DNA of 52,264 nucleotides from an uncultured Bacteroidota bacterium (lineage in GTDB: Bacteria; Bacteroidota; Bacteroidia; UKL13-3): NCBI GenBank assembly GCA_903897855.1, contig CAIUDH010000044.1, positions 1-52,264 on the forward strand. Direction: 5' to 3'. Position numbers and translations under genes: made by a program. How positions within the stretch are numbered: position 1 is the stretch's first letter; the number at the start of each line of letters is the position of its first letter. Positions 6,915 to 15,744 of the stretch are shown one piece after another. A model generated the notes under the pieces. The model saw only the letters and a program-made list of their open reading frames with translations. It searched no databases and was not told the origin of the DNA.

Positions 6915-8933
6915 ATGAATGCCTTAAGTACCGAGACCTCCCCCTATTTATTACAACATCAGAATAACCCGGTGCATTGGTTTGCCTGGGGCGAAGAGGC
7001 CTGGCGTAAAGCACGAGAGGAGGATAAGCTGGTTCTGGTATCCATAGGCTATAGTGCCTGTCATTGGTGCCATGTAATGGAGCATGAGAGCTTTGAAGAC
7101 GAGGCCACTGCGGCAATCATGAATGAACATTTTATCTGTATTAAAGTGGATCGGGAAGAACGCCCCGACGTGGATCAGGTATATATGGAAGCGGTTCAAA
7201 TTATTCACGGTAGTGGAGGTTGGCCATTAAATTGCTTCACGCTTCCGGATGGTCGTCCGGTGCATGGTGGAACCTATTTTAGAAATACCGAATGGAAGAA
7301 ATTACTTCTGGGCCTCACGGAATTTTATAATAGCAATAAAGACAAAGCACTTGATTATGCCGCTCGTTTAACCCATGGCGTAAAGCAACTGAAATTTGAC
7401 ACGGCCAACGCCCCAGCGTTTACTCCTGAGAAAATGGATAGTCTGGTCCTGCATTGGCAAAATTACTTTGATATTATTGAAGGCGGGCAAGATCGGGAAC
7501 CTAAATTCCCCTTGCCTAATAATTATGAATTCTTATTGCAGTTCGGCGTACTGAAGCAAAATAAGTTCATCTTAAATTTCTTACATCTTACGTTACACAA
7601 AATGGCTCGTGGGGGCATCTATGATCAAGTGGGCGGTGGCTTTTCACGTTACAGTGTGGATAGGCTATGGCAGGTGCCTCATTTTGAGAAAATGCTTTAT
7701 GATAATGCGCAGCTCATCGGTCTTTACAGCAAGGCGTATCAACTTACAAAGAGTCCGTTTTACCTTCAGACGATGCAAAACTCCATTGCTTTTGTATTGC
7801 GCGAATTATCGCATGCCGAAGGGGGCTTTTATAGTGCTTTAGATGCCGATAGTGAAGGGGAAGAGGGCAAGTTTTATACTTGGAGTGAAGAGGAATTTTT
7901 AGCAGCCTTAGCCGGGGAGGAGTTTCACATTGATAATTTTACTGAGCACCTGAAATTATTCTATCAGGTTACCTCCAGCGGCAACTGGCATGAAGAGGAA
8001 ACCAATATTTTAACCAGGATTTCAAATACCGATGATTTTTGTTTTGAGCATGCTCTGGATGAAGCTCTGTTTTTATCCGACTTAGAAAAAGCAAACCAAA
8101 TATTACTCGCCAAACGGAGCTTTCGGGTGCGGCCGGGATTGGATGATAAAATTCTTACTTCCTGGAATGCCTTAATGATAAAGGCATTGGCGAAGGCCTA
8201 TACCGCTACACAGTATGAAAACTATTTATCGGAGGCCGAAAAAAACTACGCTTTCTTAAGTCAGCATCTGAGCGTAGATGGGGTACTCTATCATACCTTT
8301 CATTATTCCACCCATAAAGCCAAAGTTAGTGCTTTTCTCGACGATTATTCGAGTTTAGCAGAGGCGGCTATTGCGCTTTACCAGTGCACCTTTAACGACT
8401 CTTATCTAATAGATGCTCAACGCTTGGTAGAGGAGGCGATAAAAATTTTCTTTGATGCTGAAACGGGTTTGTTTTTTTATAACAGCAACTTAACAGAGAC
8501 CTTGTATGTTCGAAAACACGAAGTGTATGATAATGTAATACCTTCTTCCAATGGGGTGATGGCCATGAACTTATATAAACTAGGAAAGTATTTTGAGAAG
8601 GAAGAATACCTTTCGATTAGTTTAAAAATGTTACACTTGATGCAACCTAAGTTTGCGGGGTACCCCAGCGGTTACAGCCAATGGCTGCAATTGCAATTAG
8701 CAGAAACAGGGGGCATGAAAACAGTTTGCATCACAGGAAGTGGGGCGCTCGAAACGAAGCAAGAATTTGACCAAAACTATATCCCGAATTTGCTTTTTGC
8801 AGGAGGTGAAAATTCAACTATTCCGCTGATGGCCAGCAAAACTTCTACGGGAGGAAACACCATTCACATCTGCCTTCACGATGCCTGCTTGCCTGCCGTA
8901 AGTAAGGTTAGTGAGGCCATCAAGCTACTCTAA
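6915..8933 (+). CDS. DUF255 thioredoxin-fold protein (YyaL/SPATA20-like)
   Basis: A 672-residue cytosolic protein of the conserved family containing bacterial YyaL and vertebrate SPATA20. The N-terminal thioredoxin-like domain (about 1-170) begins with the signature [17 protein letters not shown] and has CHWCHVM (Cys49 and Cys52). The rest resembles an (alpha/alpha)6 barrel of the glycosyl-hydrolase/epimerase type, with [28 protein letters not shown] and [16 protein letters not shown] as landmarks. Members are full-length at about 670-700 residues, so this copy is intact. The biochemical role is not settled. It is separated from def by 89 bases. Confidence 0.9.
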   Translation: MNALSTETSPYLLQHQNNPVHWFAWGEEAWRKAREEDKLVLVSIGYSACHWCHVMEHESFEDEATAAIMNEHFICIKVDREERPDVDQVYMEAVQIIHGSGGWPLNCFTLPDGRPVHGGTYFRNTEWKKLLLGLTEFYNSNKDKALDYAARLTHGVKQLKFDTANAPAFTPEKMDSLVLHWQNYFDIIEGGQDREPKFPLPNNYEFLLQFGVLKQNKFILNFLHLTLHKMARGGIYDQVGGGFSRYSVDRLWQVPHFEKMLYDNAQLIGLYSKAYQLTKSPFYLQTMQNSIAFVLRELSHAEGGFYSALDADSEGEEGKFYTWSEEEFLAALAGEEFHIDNFTEHLKLFYQVTSSGNWHEEETNILTRISNTDDFCFEHALDEALFLSDLEKANQILLAKRSFRVRPGLDDKILTSWNALMIKALAKAYTATQYENYLSEAEKNYAFLSQHLSVDGVLYHTFHYSTHKAKVSAFLDDYSSLAEAAIALYQCTFNDSYLIDAQRLVEEAIKIFFDAETGLFFYNSNLTETLYVRKHEVYDNVIPSSNGVMAMNLYKLGKYFEKEEYLSISLKMLHLMQPKFAGYPSGYSQWLQLQLAETGGMKTVCITGSGALETKQEFDQNYIPNLLFAGGENSTIPLMASKTSTGGNTIHICLHDACLPAVSKVSEAIKLL

Positions 8934-8965
8934 CTGTATATTTTCAATGTGAAGTTTAGGCTTCT

Positions 8966-9547
8966 TTATCCATGGATGCTTTCTTGCTTGCTGTAATTTT
9001 CCATGATGGAGGCTTCATAGCTGAGCCACTCCAGCCATCGCTGGTCAACATCGACAGCCATGCTATATTTACGTGCATATCCGATAAACAGGGTGTAGTG
9101 CCCTGCTTCGCTGATCATGAGTGTATGATAGAATTGAGCCAGCGCCTTATTTTTTAGGCTAGTAGAGAGTACTCGAAAACGTTCGCAACTTCGGGCTTCA
9201 ATCATCGCAGAAAAAAGCAGTCTATCCACGAGTGAGGCATTGCGACTTCCTCCTTTCTGCATAAACTTAGCCAATTCGTTTACGTAGTTATCTTTTCGTT
9301 CACGGCCAAGAACCCATCCCATACTCTTAATTACATTGTGTACCTGCTCAAAATGATCCAGCTCTTCCTTCGCTAATATGAGGAGGTCGGTTACCAGATC
9401 GGAAAGTTCAGAATTGTTGATGATGATGGTGATTGCATTGGTCGCTGCTTTTTGTTCACACCAGGCATGGTCCGTTAGTATTTCTTCCATATTGCCTTCT
9501 GCAATATGCGCCCATCGAGGGTCGGTTGGTAGCTTAAGTCCCAGCAT
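8966..9547 (-). CDS. miaE: tRNA-(ms2io6A37)-hydroxylase MiaE-like
   Basis: A 193-residue ferritin-like di-iron protein. The ligand pattern is visible: Glu31 (in CEQKAA), Glu62-x-x-His65, Glu117 (IEARS) and Glu147-x-x-His150. The N-terminus LPTDPRWAHIAEGNMEEILTDHAWCEQKAA is typical of the MiaE family, which hydroxylates the isopentenyl-type modification at A37 next to the tRNA anticodon. miaA and miaB are not in the window. A consensus TAACTTTG lies 19 bases upstream of the ATG at 9547. It is convergent with the DUF255 gene. Confidence 0.88.
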   Translation of the reverse strand: MLGLKLPTDPRWAHIAEGNMEEILTDHAWCEQKAATNAITIIINNSELSDLVTDLLILAKEELDHFEQVHNVIKSMGWVLGRERKDNYVNELAKFMQKGGSRNASLVDRLLFSAMIEARSCERFRVLSTSLKNKALAQFYHTLMISEAGHYTLFIGYARKYSMAVDVDQRWLEWLSYEASIMENYSKQESIHG

Positions 9548-9566
9548 TGATCATTGTATTAAGGCA

Positions 9567-9574
9567 CAAAGTTA
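9567..9574 (-). promoter_or_regulatory. Promoter core of miaE
   Basis: TAACTTTG on the minus strand is a perfect TAnnTTTG, 19 bases upstream of the miaE ATG. No TTTG box is seen at 19-base spacing. Confidence 0.5.
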
Positions 9575-9693
9575 CGATAATTCAGAACGTATGTGAGAGG
9601 CTTTAATGTGTTACTCTAAACTCGAAAATTATACTCCGTCATCTTCTTAGGCTTATGGCCTATTTCACACTGCTATGATTCGCATAAATAAAC

Positions 9694-9701
9694 TATTTTT
9701 G
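9694..9701 (+). promoter_or_regulatory. Promoter core of the glycosyltransferase-trmB gene run
   Basis: TATTTTTG is a perfect TAnnTTTG, 14 bases upstream of the TTG start at 9716. It supports that start and would drive the five co-directional genes that follow. Confidence 0.55.
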
Positions 9702-9715
9702 AAACTCTATTCCTT

Positions 9716-10708
9716 TTGAAGATCCTCTACGCAATACAAGCCACCGGAAACGGACATATCAGTCGCGCACGCGAAGTAGTGCCGTATTTGCTCAAATATT
9801 GTGATCTGGATTTGCTGGTTAGTGGCACTCAGAGCGATGTGAATTTACCATACTTTATCAAATACAAGAAAAAAGGGATGAGCTATACTTTCGGGAAATA
9901 CGGAGGTATCGATTATTATGACTCCTTTAAGCGCTTTCGTCCTTTCAATTTTATCCAGGATATTTATACTTTTCCGGTGCATGATTATGACCTGGTTATC
10001 AATGATTTTGAACCCATCACGGCGTGGGCCTGCAAGTTGAAGAAAAAAAATTGTGTAGCCTTTAGTCATCAGGCTGCTTTCTTGTCAAAAAACACGCCGA
10101 GAGCCAATGAGATTGACAATTTTGCGGAATCTATCTTTAAAAATTATGCCCCCAGCACCAGTGCTATAGGCCTGCACTTCGAACCCTATGATTCGTTTAT
10201 TAGAACCCCTATTATACGTGCCGAAATCAGGCAACTTGAACCTTATGTGGAGCCTTATATTACAGTTTATTTGCCAGCCTATACCGACGAGTTGCTGATT
10301 GACTATTTTGAGAAATTCCCTGATTTTTATTGGGAGGTGTTTAGCAAGCATGTTCAGCTGCCCTATCGACAAAATAATATCAAAGTGATTCCCATTGATA
10401 ATGCTGCGTATCTGAAAAGTTTACAAGGGTGCACAGGGTTGCTCACCGGGGGAGGCTTTGAAGCCCCTGCCGAGGCCACTCACCTGGCAAAAAAAGTGAT
10501 GGTGATACCCATGTTTAACCAATATGAACAGAAATGTAATGCCAAAGCTTTCGAGCATTTTGGGGGTACTATGGTAACAGAAATTAATCATAACTTTGAA
10601 CATTATTTGCGCCATTGGCTTTATCAAGTGAAACCACTCAACATTTTTTATGAAGACAATACGGAACGATTAATTCAGGAGATTTTAATGGAAAATAATT
10701 TAATTTAG
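9716..10708 (+). CDS. Glycosyltransferase, GT28/MurG-like (GT-B fold)
   Basis: A 330-residue protein beginning MKILYAIQATGNGHISRA, the nucleotide-sugar transferase start (GxGH) shared by MurG- and MGDG-synthase-like enzymes. The C-terminal half has GLLTGGGFEAPAEATHLAKK and PMFNQYEQKCNA, the donor-binding region of this superfamily. It probably transfers a sugar from a UDP-sugar to a lipid or surface acceptor at the inner membrane; the substrate is unknown. The start is TTG, fixed by the GxGH motif and the promoter core just upstream. The next gene begins 1 base after the stop codon, so they are probably coupled. Confidence 0.78.
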   Translation: MKILYAIQATGNGHISRAREVVPYLLKYCDLDLLVSGTQSDVNLPYFIKYKKKGMSYTFGKYGGIDYYDSFKRFRPFNFIQDIYTFPVHDYDLVINDFEPITAWACKLKKKNCVAFSHQAAFLSKNTPRANEIDNFAESIFKNYAPSTSAIGLHFEPYDSFIRTPIIRAEIRQLEPYVEPYITVYLPAYTDELLIDYFEKFPDFYWEVFSKHVQLPYRQNNIKVIPIDNAAYLKSLQGCTGLLTGGGFEAPAEATHLAKKVMVIPMFNQYEQKCNAKAFEHFGGTMVTEINHNFEHYLRHWLYQVKPLNIFYEDNTERLIQEILMENNLI

Positions 10709-10709
10709 A

Positions 10710-11351
10710 ATGAGATCAGCTCGACAGTTTTTTCTAGGAGTGATGCTTTTTTTAAGCACCGTAACAATGGCTCAACATTGGCGAATGGCTTATGGTTCGG
10801 GCAGTTTGATGCAGTATGCCCTTCCTGCTTCTAAATTTGCCGGGCTTTTTTTAGCGCCCGTGCATTTTAAAGGGAGTGTTGGTATTACTTGTCAATGGAA
10901 TAAAAACGAAACACATCAAGTTTTGCAAAATGTTTCAATCGGATTCGGATATCATCGTTTCATTCAATGTATTATTCCGATAAGTACTGAAATTGGCTAT
11001 CGTTACCAATCTACTAAAAAAATATTCTTCGACGTTTTTTTGGGTGGCGGATACCTTCATAGTATCCCTCTAAACTCAAGATACATCCTGAACCAAGGGG
11101 TCTATGAAAAAACTAATAAGGGGGGTAAGCCTCAAGGTATGGTAAACGCCAGAATAGGATTAGGATATGCATTCAAAGTGAACACTACGATTGAAATATC
11201 CTATGAAAATCTTTTGCAGACACCCTTCATCAAATCGTATGTCCCTATATTGCCATACAACATTTTTAATATTAGCTATTCAGTTCCATTAGCCTGGGTG
11301 AAGCATAGTTTTAGTAGAGCAAAGACAACCACGATAACTCCCGCATTTTAA
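10710..11351 (+). CDS. Putative outer-membrane beta-barrel protein, function unknown
   Basis: A 213-residue protein not recognised as a named family. The N-terminus has a basic start, a hydrophobic core (FFLGVMLFLSTVTMA) and a likely signal-peptidase site before QHW. The remainder shows alternating aromatic and glycine-rich strands (VSIGFGYHRF, STEIGYRYQ, FFDVFLGGGYLH, RIGLGYAF) as in small outer-membrane barrels. It begins 1 base after the glycosyltransferase stop and is followed by the serine hydrolase lipoprotein after 11 bases, which suggests a shared transcript and an envelope function. Confidence 0.65.
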   Translation: MRSARQFFLGVMLFLSTVTMAQHWRMAYGSGSLMQYALPASKFAGLFLAPVHFKGSVGITCQWNKNETHQVLQNVSIGFGYHRFIQCIIPISTEIGYRYQSTKKIFFDVFLGGGYLHSIPLNSRYILNQGVYEKTNKGGKPQGMVNARIGLGYAFKVNTTIEISYENLLQTPFIKSYVPILPYNIFNISYSVPLAWVKHSFSRAKTTTITPAF

Positions 11352-11362
11352 GCACGCTCGAT

Positions 11363-12529
11363 ATGAAATTAAATCTCTTGAAGTTCAGTTTGCTCATCGT
11401 CGCATTACAGCTCGGTAATGCATGCAAGAAAGCGGAAGTTAAATCGACCGTATCCTGCTTCAACGCCACAACAAAAGGGCATCCCAAGGGGGCGGCCATG
11501 CAAGCTTTGATTGACCAATATGTATCCAAAGGATTGCCTGGCATTTCGGTGCTCATAGGCGATAGTAGCGGCGAATGGTTTGGCGCTGCCGGCAAAGCAG
11601 ATATTGAACACAATATAAATTATACCCCATGTACAGTTCAAAAACTAGGTAGTATTACCAAAATGATGATGGGCGTACTTACCATGAAATTGGTGGAAGA
11701 AGGGAAAGTAAATTTGGATGACCCCATTTGCAAATGGATTGATGCCAAGGTGATTAAGAATATAAAAAATTCAGATAAGATATCCATTCGTAATTGTTTG
11801 CAACACACTACCGGCGTTTTTGACATTATCACCAGTTCGGCCTTTTACTTGGCCGTTTTAAACGACCCTAATAAGCACTGGACGAGTGAAGAGTTATTGA
11901 AATTTGTTGAAAACCAACCGGCTAATTTCGAAGCTAATACCGGGGTGTTGTATTCGAATACCAACACTATTTTTGTGGCCATGTGTTTGGAGAAAATTAC
12001 GGGCAAAAGCCATAGCGAGCTCTTGCATGAGAAAATTTTCACTCCGTTAGGAATGAACGACACTTATTATCATTGGCACGACGCTTTGCCGGCAACTACC
12101 GCGCAAGGATATTTTGATTTGTATAATAACAAAACCATTATTAACGTGAGTAACCTCATTACCGGCAGTGGCAATGGTTATACTGGGGTGTATAGCAACG
12201 TTTTTGATTTAAGGAAATTTATCAGAGGCGTTTTTATTGATAAAACAATTTTGTCTCCAAGCACTCTCGACACGATGATGCAGTGGGCCTATAACAAGGA
12301 TGAACTTTATTTTGGACTCGGTTTATTCAGAGTCTATAATGGCACTCCGAAATACACTCTTATTGGACATACCGGTGGCGATTTGGGTTATGCTAGTGAA
12401 GTTTATTATTATCCAGAGAGTAATAATTATTATATCGTTTGTATTAATTATGGTACTAATGGCAAAACATTTCTCACTCCTGTGTATGATGAATTTGTGA
12501 CGAAGCTAAAGGCCATCGTAACCCCTTAA
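11363..12529 (+). CDS. Serine hydrolase lipoprotein, class C beta-lactamase/DD-peptidase family
   Basis: A 388-residue predicted lipoprotein with a hydrophobic signal peptide ending LGNAC (Cys21). Catalytic motifs of the penicillin-recognising serine hydrolases are present: S97-I-T-K100 (SxxK), Y197-S-N199 (YxN) and H336-T-G-G339 in the KTG position. Relatives include DD-carboxypeptidases, esterases and class C beta-lactamases; the sequence does not decide among these, and activity on peptidoglycan or small esters are both possible. It should be anchored in the periplasm or outer membrane. It is the third gene of the run from 9716. Confidence 0.85.
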   Translation: MKLNLLKFSLLIVALQLGNACKKAEVKSTVSCFNATTKGHPKGAAMQALIDQYVSKGLPGISVLIGDSSGEWFGAAGKADIEHNINYTPCTVQKLGSITKMMMGVLTMKLVEEGKVNLDDPICKWIDAKVIKNIKNSDKISIRNCLQHTTGVFDIITSSAFYLAVLNDPNKHWTSEELLKFVENQPANFEANTGVLYSNTNTIFVAMCLEKITGKSHSELLHEKIFTPLGMNDTYYHWHDALPATTAQGYFDLYNNKTIINVSNLITGSGNGYTGVYSNVFDLRKFIRGVFIDKTILSPSTLDTMMQWAYNKDELYFGLGLFRVYNGTPKYTLIGHTGGDLGYASEVYYYPESNNYYIVCINYGTNGKTFLTPVYDEFVTKLKAIVTP

Positions 12530-12546
12530 AATTTAAAATTTGATTG

Positions 12547-13437
12547 ATGACTAAAAAAACATTTTGGCTATTTATGCTGGCAGCAAATACTCTTTTTGCG
12601 CAGGTGCCACAAACACAGATATTTTATTTACCGATGAAATATGATAGCAAAGGCAGTAAGTTCAACTTCGGCGACCTGCAGCGCATCAGTAAAAAGAAAG
12701 GGTATAATAATCAGCCCTCCTTTTCGCCAGACAGCAAAAGTATTTATTATGTTACCTTCATGGATTCCAGCAATACCGATATTGTAAACTACAATCTTAG
12801 CAAGAAGGAATTGACGCGAATTACCAACACCAAAGAAAACGAGTATTCACCAATGGTTACACCCGATGGCAAATACATAAGCTGTGTGAAGGGCAAAGCG
12901 CAGCAACTCTGGAAATACAAACTATCAAATCCAAAGAAATGCACACGCGTTATCAAAGAGTTTGACAGTGTGGGTTACTATACTTGGTTAAACAAGAGTA
13001 CCATCATTTCCAATGTGTTGCCCGAGCCTTTTGCCTTGTATGCCCATGTGCTCACCAACGATACCAATATCAGGATGTATATGGGTATTGGCCGATGCCT
13101 GCAAACAATTAAAGACGAAAGCACGGTGCTCTACGTGCAGAAGCGCGATTCTGTAGACTGGTATATCAATGCCTTGGAATTAAACGATAATGAGCAGCCT
13201 CATCTGTATTTTGTGGCTAAATGTATTCCTGAGGAAGAAGATTTTGCAATTTTAAATGATGGTACCATTTTAATGTTTAGCAAGAAAAACCTGTATAAGT
13301 TTAACATGATTCGCGATACACGATGGAGCTTGGTACAATCGTTCGACGATGCCCCCATCGATGGGTTTTACCGCCTTGCGATAGCCCCCGATCAAAGCGC
13401 CATTGCCATTGTAGGCTATAAAGGCAAGAAGCCTTAG
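12547..13437 (+). CDS. Secreted TolB/WD40-like beta-propeller protein
   Basis: A 296-residue protein with a signal peptide (KKTFWLFMLAANTLFAQ) and PD40-type blades: NQPSFSPDSKSIYYVTF and EYSPMVTPDGKYISCV are clear copies of the TolB-propeller motif, with weaker copies further on. It is probably periplasmic and could be a scaffold or binding protein; no catalytic residues are recognised. The ATG at 12547 is chosen over the adjacent in-frame TTG. It begins 17 bases after the serine hydrolase. Confidence 0.75.
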   Translation: MTKKTFWLFMLAANTLFAQVPQTQIFYLPMKYDSKGSKFNFGDLQRISKKKGYNNQPSFSPDSKSIYYVTFMDSSNTDIVNYNLSKKELTRITNTKENEYSPMVTPDGKYISCVKGKAQQLWKYKLSNPKKCTRVIKEFDSVGYYTWLNKSTIISNVLPEPFALYAHVLTNDTNIRMYMGIGRCLQTIKDESTVLYVQKRDSVDWYINALELNDNEQPHLYFVAKCIPEEEDFAILNDGTILMFSKKNLYKFNMIRDTRWSLVQSFDDAPIDGFYRLAIAPDQSAIAIVGYKGKKP

Positions 13438-13525
13438 GGGAGGTTGAATCTCAAGTTACACTGGTTTGTGATTTGTAGCCGATATGTTGAATACGAAAAT
13501 CAAATTTAAATATGATTGATCTACT

Positions 13526-14167
13526 GTGAGCCGAAAAAAACTAATTCGATTTGATGAGATGAAATTATTCTCCAACACCTTTGAACAGCCCATTGGGATG
13601 AAAGGGAAATGGCATTCGGATGTTTTTAAAAACACGAACCCGATGGTGTTGGAATTGGGATGTGGAAGGGGCGAATATACCATTGGCTTGTCGTCGTTGT
13701 TCCTAGATAAAAATTTTATCGGCATCGACCTAAAAGGTTCGCGTTTATGGAAAGGAGCTAAGTTATGCCATCTTCAACATCGCACCAATACTGCTTTTTT
13801 GCGATCGAGGGTGGAGCTCATCGAGAGTTATTTTGAACCTGGTGAAGTAGCTGAAATTTGGATCACCTTTCCCGACCCACAGCCACGAGATAAATGGGAA
13901 AAGAAACGACTCACTTCAATGGAGTTTTTGGATTTGTACAAAAGAATACTAAAGCCAGGAGGCCTGCTGCATCTAAAAACGGATAATACCTTTTTATATC
14001 ATTATACGTTGGAGCTTTTAACGCACAAAAATATTGATATCACATTTTACAGCGACGATGTTTATTCTTTGCCAGAGGTAGCACCAGAGCTTAATATTGA
14101 AACTACCTACGAGAAGAAATTTAAGGCCTTAGGCGAAACCATAAAATACATACAGTTTAAACTTTAA
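13526..14167 (+). CDS. trmB: tRNA (guanine-46-N7)-methyltransferase
   Basis: A 213-residue SAM-dependent enzyme that makes m7G46 in the variable loop of tRNAs. The SAM motif VLELGCGRGEYT, the FIGIDLKGSRLWKGA strand and the family signature ITFPDPQPRDKWEKKRL are all present. The start is GTG at 13526. It follows the propeller gene after 88 bases with no terminator between, so it may be the last gene of that run or have its own weak promoter. A strong terminator closes it. Confidence 0.95.
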   Translation: MSRKKLIRFDEMKLFSNTFEQPIGMKGKWHSDVFKNTNPMVLELGCGRGEYTIGLSSLFLDKNFIGIDLKGSRLWKGAKLCHLQHRTNTAFLRSRVELIESYFEPGEVAEIWITFPDPQPRDKWEKKRLTSMEFLDLYKRILKPGGLLHLKTDNTFLYHYTLELLTHKNIDITFYSDDVYSLPEVAPELNIETTYEKKFKALGETIKYIQFKL

Positions 14168-14185
14168 TCGGTATGTTTATTCAAT

Positions 14186-14222
14186 AAAAAACCCGCCTCA
14201 TTTTGATGAGGCGGGTTTTTTA
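14186..14222. terminator. Bidirectional terminator between trmB and the T9SS protein gene
   Basis: ACCCGCCTCA and TGAGGCGGGT form a perfect 10-base stem around TTTTGA, with A-runs to the left and T-runs to the right. It sits between two convergent genes and can serve both. Confidence 0.9.
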
Positions 14223-14243
14223 TTTTTAACTAGATTGAGGTGA

Positions 14244-15566
14244 TTACTTTGTAACGGTAAACTTCACTGTTTGTGCGATTCCATCAACATAGATATTGGC
14301 GAAATAGATGCCATTGGCTAATTCCGAAACATTAAGAGATTGAGATTGAGTTCCAACTTCTGTTTTACCTACATTCACCGAAGAAACTTTTTTACCTAAG
14401 AGGTTCACGATGTCAATCGAAACATAAGCAGTCTTTGTTAGTTTGTATTCAACAGTAACGGCATTTGCACCATTTGAAGGGTTAGGGTAAACCTGAACAT
14501 CTTTTAAGTACTCTTTTGCAGCAGCATTGATACCTACATTAGTAGCATTAATATGTATGTCGGCATCTAAGTGGTAATGCGTGTTAGTATATAAATCGCC
14601 TGGCCAGTATTCGCCTGCCCAACCTGCAAAAATTCCGTACTTTGTCTCAGAAATAATCATCAAACTGTTTTGCCAAATTCTGTCAATTGTAGGAACAGGG
14701 TTGCTTTTCTTGCTATCGCTTTCACGGTAAGAAGAGGTTTCACTCGCGAAAAACACACGAAATTGATTTAATTTCTTTTTAACGCTTGCCAATATCAGCG
14801 TATCGCTGGTTAAGGTATCTCCAAGGTTCGCCTTTAGGGCAGGAGCATAGGTAAAGGTAGCTCCAACAATGGCGCTTCCTAAATACGATAACGGAGGACT
14901 TACTGCAATGTATTTGTCTACAAAGGTAGAAGTATCACCAGGGCCTAGCAAAATTTTAATGGTACGTTGAGAAAGTTTACCATAGTTGTTGGCTACATCA
15001 AAATTAGCCGTGGCAATATTAGGCGAGTCAACATTAAGTAGATAAGATTTGGCGATTCCACCACCGGTACCTGAGGTATAAAGTTGAATAATCAGAGTAT
15101 CAATAGCATTTACATCTGGATTCCATCTTCTGTATAATTGTGTTAAACGGATTGAATCGACGGTGTATTTAGTATATCTGTTAACTTTGAAAGGGTCAGA
15201 GTTGTAGGCGTCCGATTTCGGATCCCAAACCACTCCAACACCATGCATATCGACGTTAAATTTTGAAAAGGTACCAGCCGAAATTGAACCAACAATAGCC
15301 AATGAATCGGGCATTAAATTTGGTGCATAACCACCGGTAGAGGATATAGTACCATAACCTGAAGAGGTTAAAGCATTAATATAATTGAACCAACCAGTGT
15401 TTGTACCATTGGTTTTGTTTAGAGAATGCTGAGCAATAACTTTTTTGAATTGTATCGAATTTTCATCCGAAAGCTTCGCGGTTTTAAGAGCAGGAACACC
15501 CACCTGAGCATAGATACCGGAAACAATGGCTACAGTGGTAATAATAAGGGTAAAAATACGTTTCAT
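14244..15566 (-). CDS. Secreted protein with T9SS type A sorting domain
   Basis: A 440-residue protein exported by Sec (signal MKRIFTLIITTVAIVSGIYA) and then by the type IX system. The C-terminal about 75 residues form a type A sorting domain: VQVYPNPSNG, then VSIDIVNLLGKKV, ELANGIYFANIYVDG and a basic end. The middle (about 25-350) is not a recognised enzyme; it mentions no catalytic motif and looks like a beta-rich surface or extracellular protein. The frame extends 10 codons further upstream, but the ATG at 15566 places the signal peptide correctly. Confidence 0.85.
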   Translation of the reverse strand: MKRIFTLIITTVAIVSGIYAQVGVPALKTAKLSDENSIQFKKVIAQHSLNKTNGTNTGWFNYINALTSSGYGTISSTGGYAPNLMPDSLAIVGSISAGTFSKFNVDMHGVGVVWDPKSDAYNSDPFKVNRYTKYTVDSIRLTQLYRRWNPDVNAIDTLIIQLYTSGTGGGIAKSYLLNVDSPNIATANFDVANNYGKLSQRTIKILLGPGDTSTFVDKYIAVSPPLSYLGSAIVGATFTYAPALKANLGDTLTSDTLILASVKKKLNQFRVFFASETSSYRESDSKKSNPVPTIDRIWQNSLMIISETKYGIFAGWAGEYWPGDLYTNTHYHLDADIHINATNVGINAAAKEYLKDVQVYPNPSNGANAVTVEYKLTKTAYVSIDIVNLLGKKVSSVNVGKTEVGTQSQSLNVSELANGIYFANIYVDGIAQTVKFTVTK

Positions 15567-15725
15567 GATAAATAGATAGTTTGAAATAGATTGCAATAAT
15601 AAATAAAAAAAATAATACTAGCTTGATATAAGATGTTAATGGTTGAAAATTTAATTAGGGTTGCAGGATGACGAAAATTTGACAATCAGGCAGGTGTGCA
15701 CCGCACTTTCAGTGTTAATGAAGCT

Positions 15726-15744
15726 AAAAAGGAGGCAGGGCCTC
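15726..15744 (-). terminator. Probable terminator of ispG
   Basis: On the minus strand, immediately after the ispG TGA, GAGGC-CCT-GCCTC forms a compact GC-rich hairpin followed by CTTTTT. The stem is only five bases, so strength is uncertain. Confidence 0.5.
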
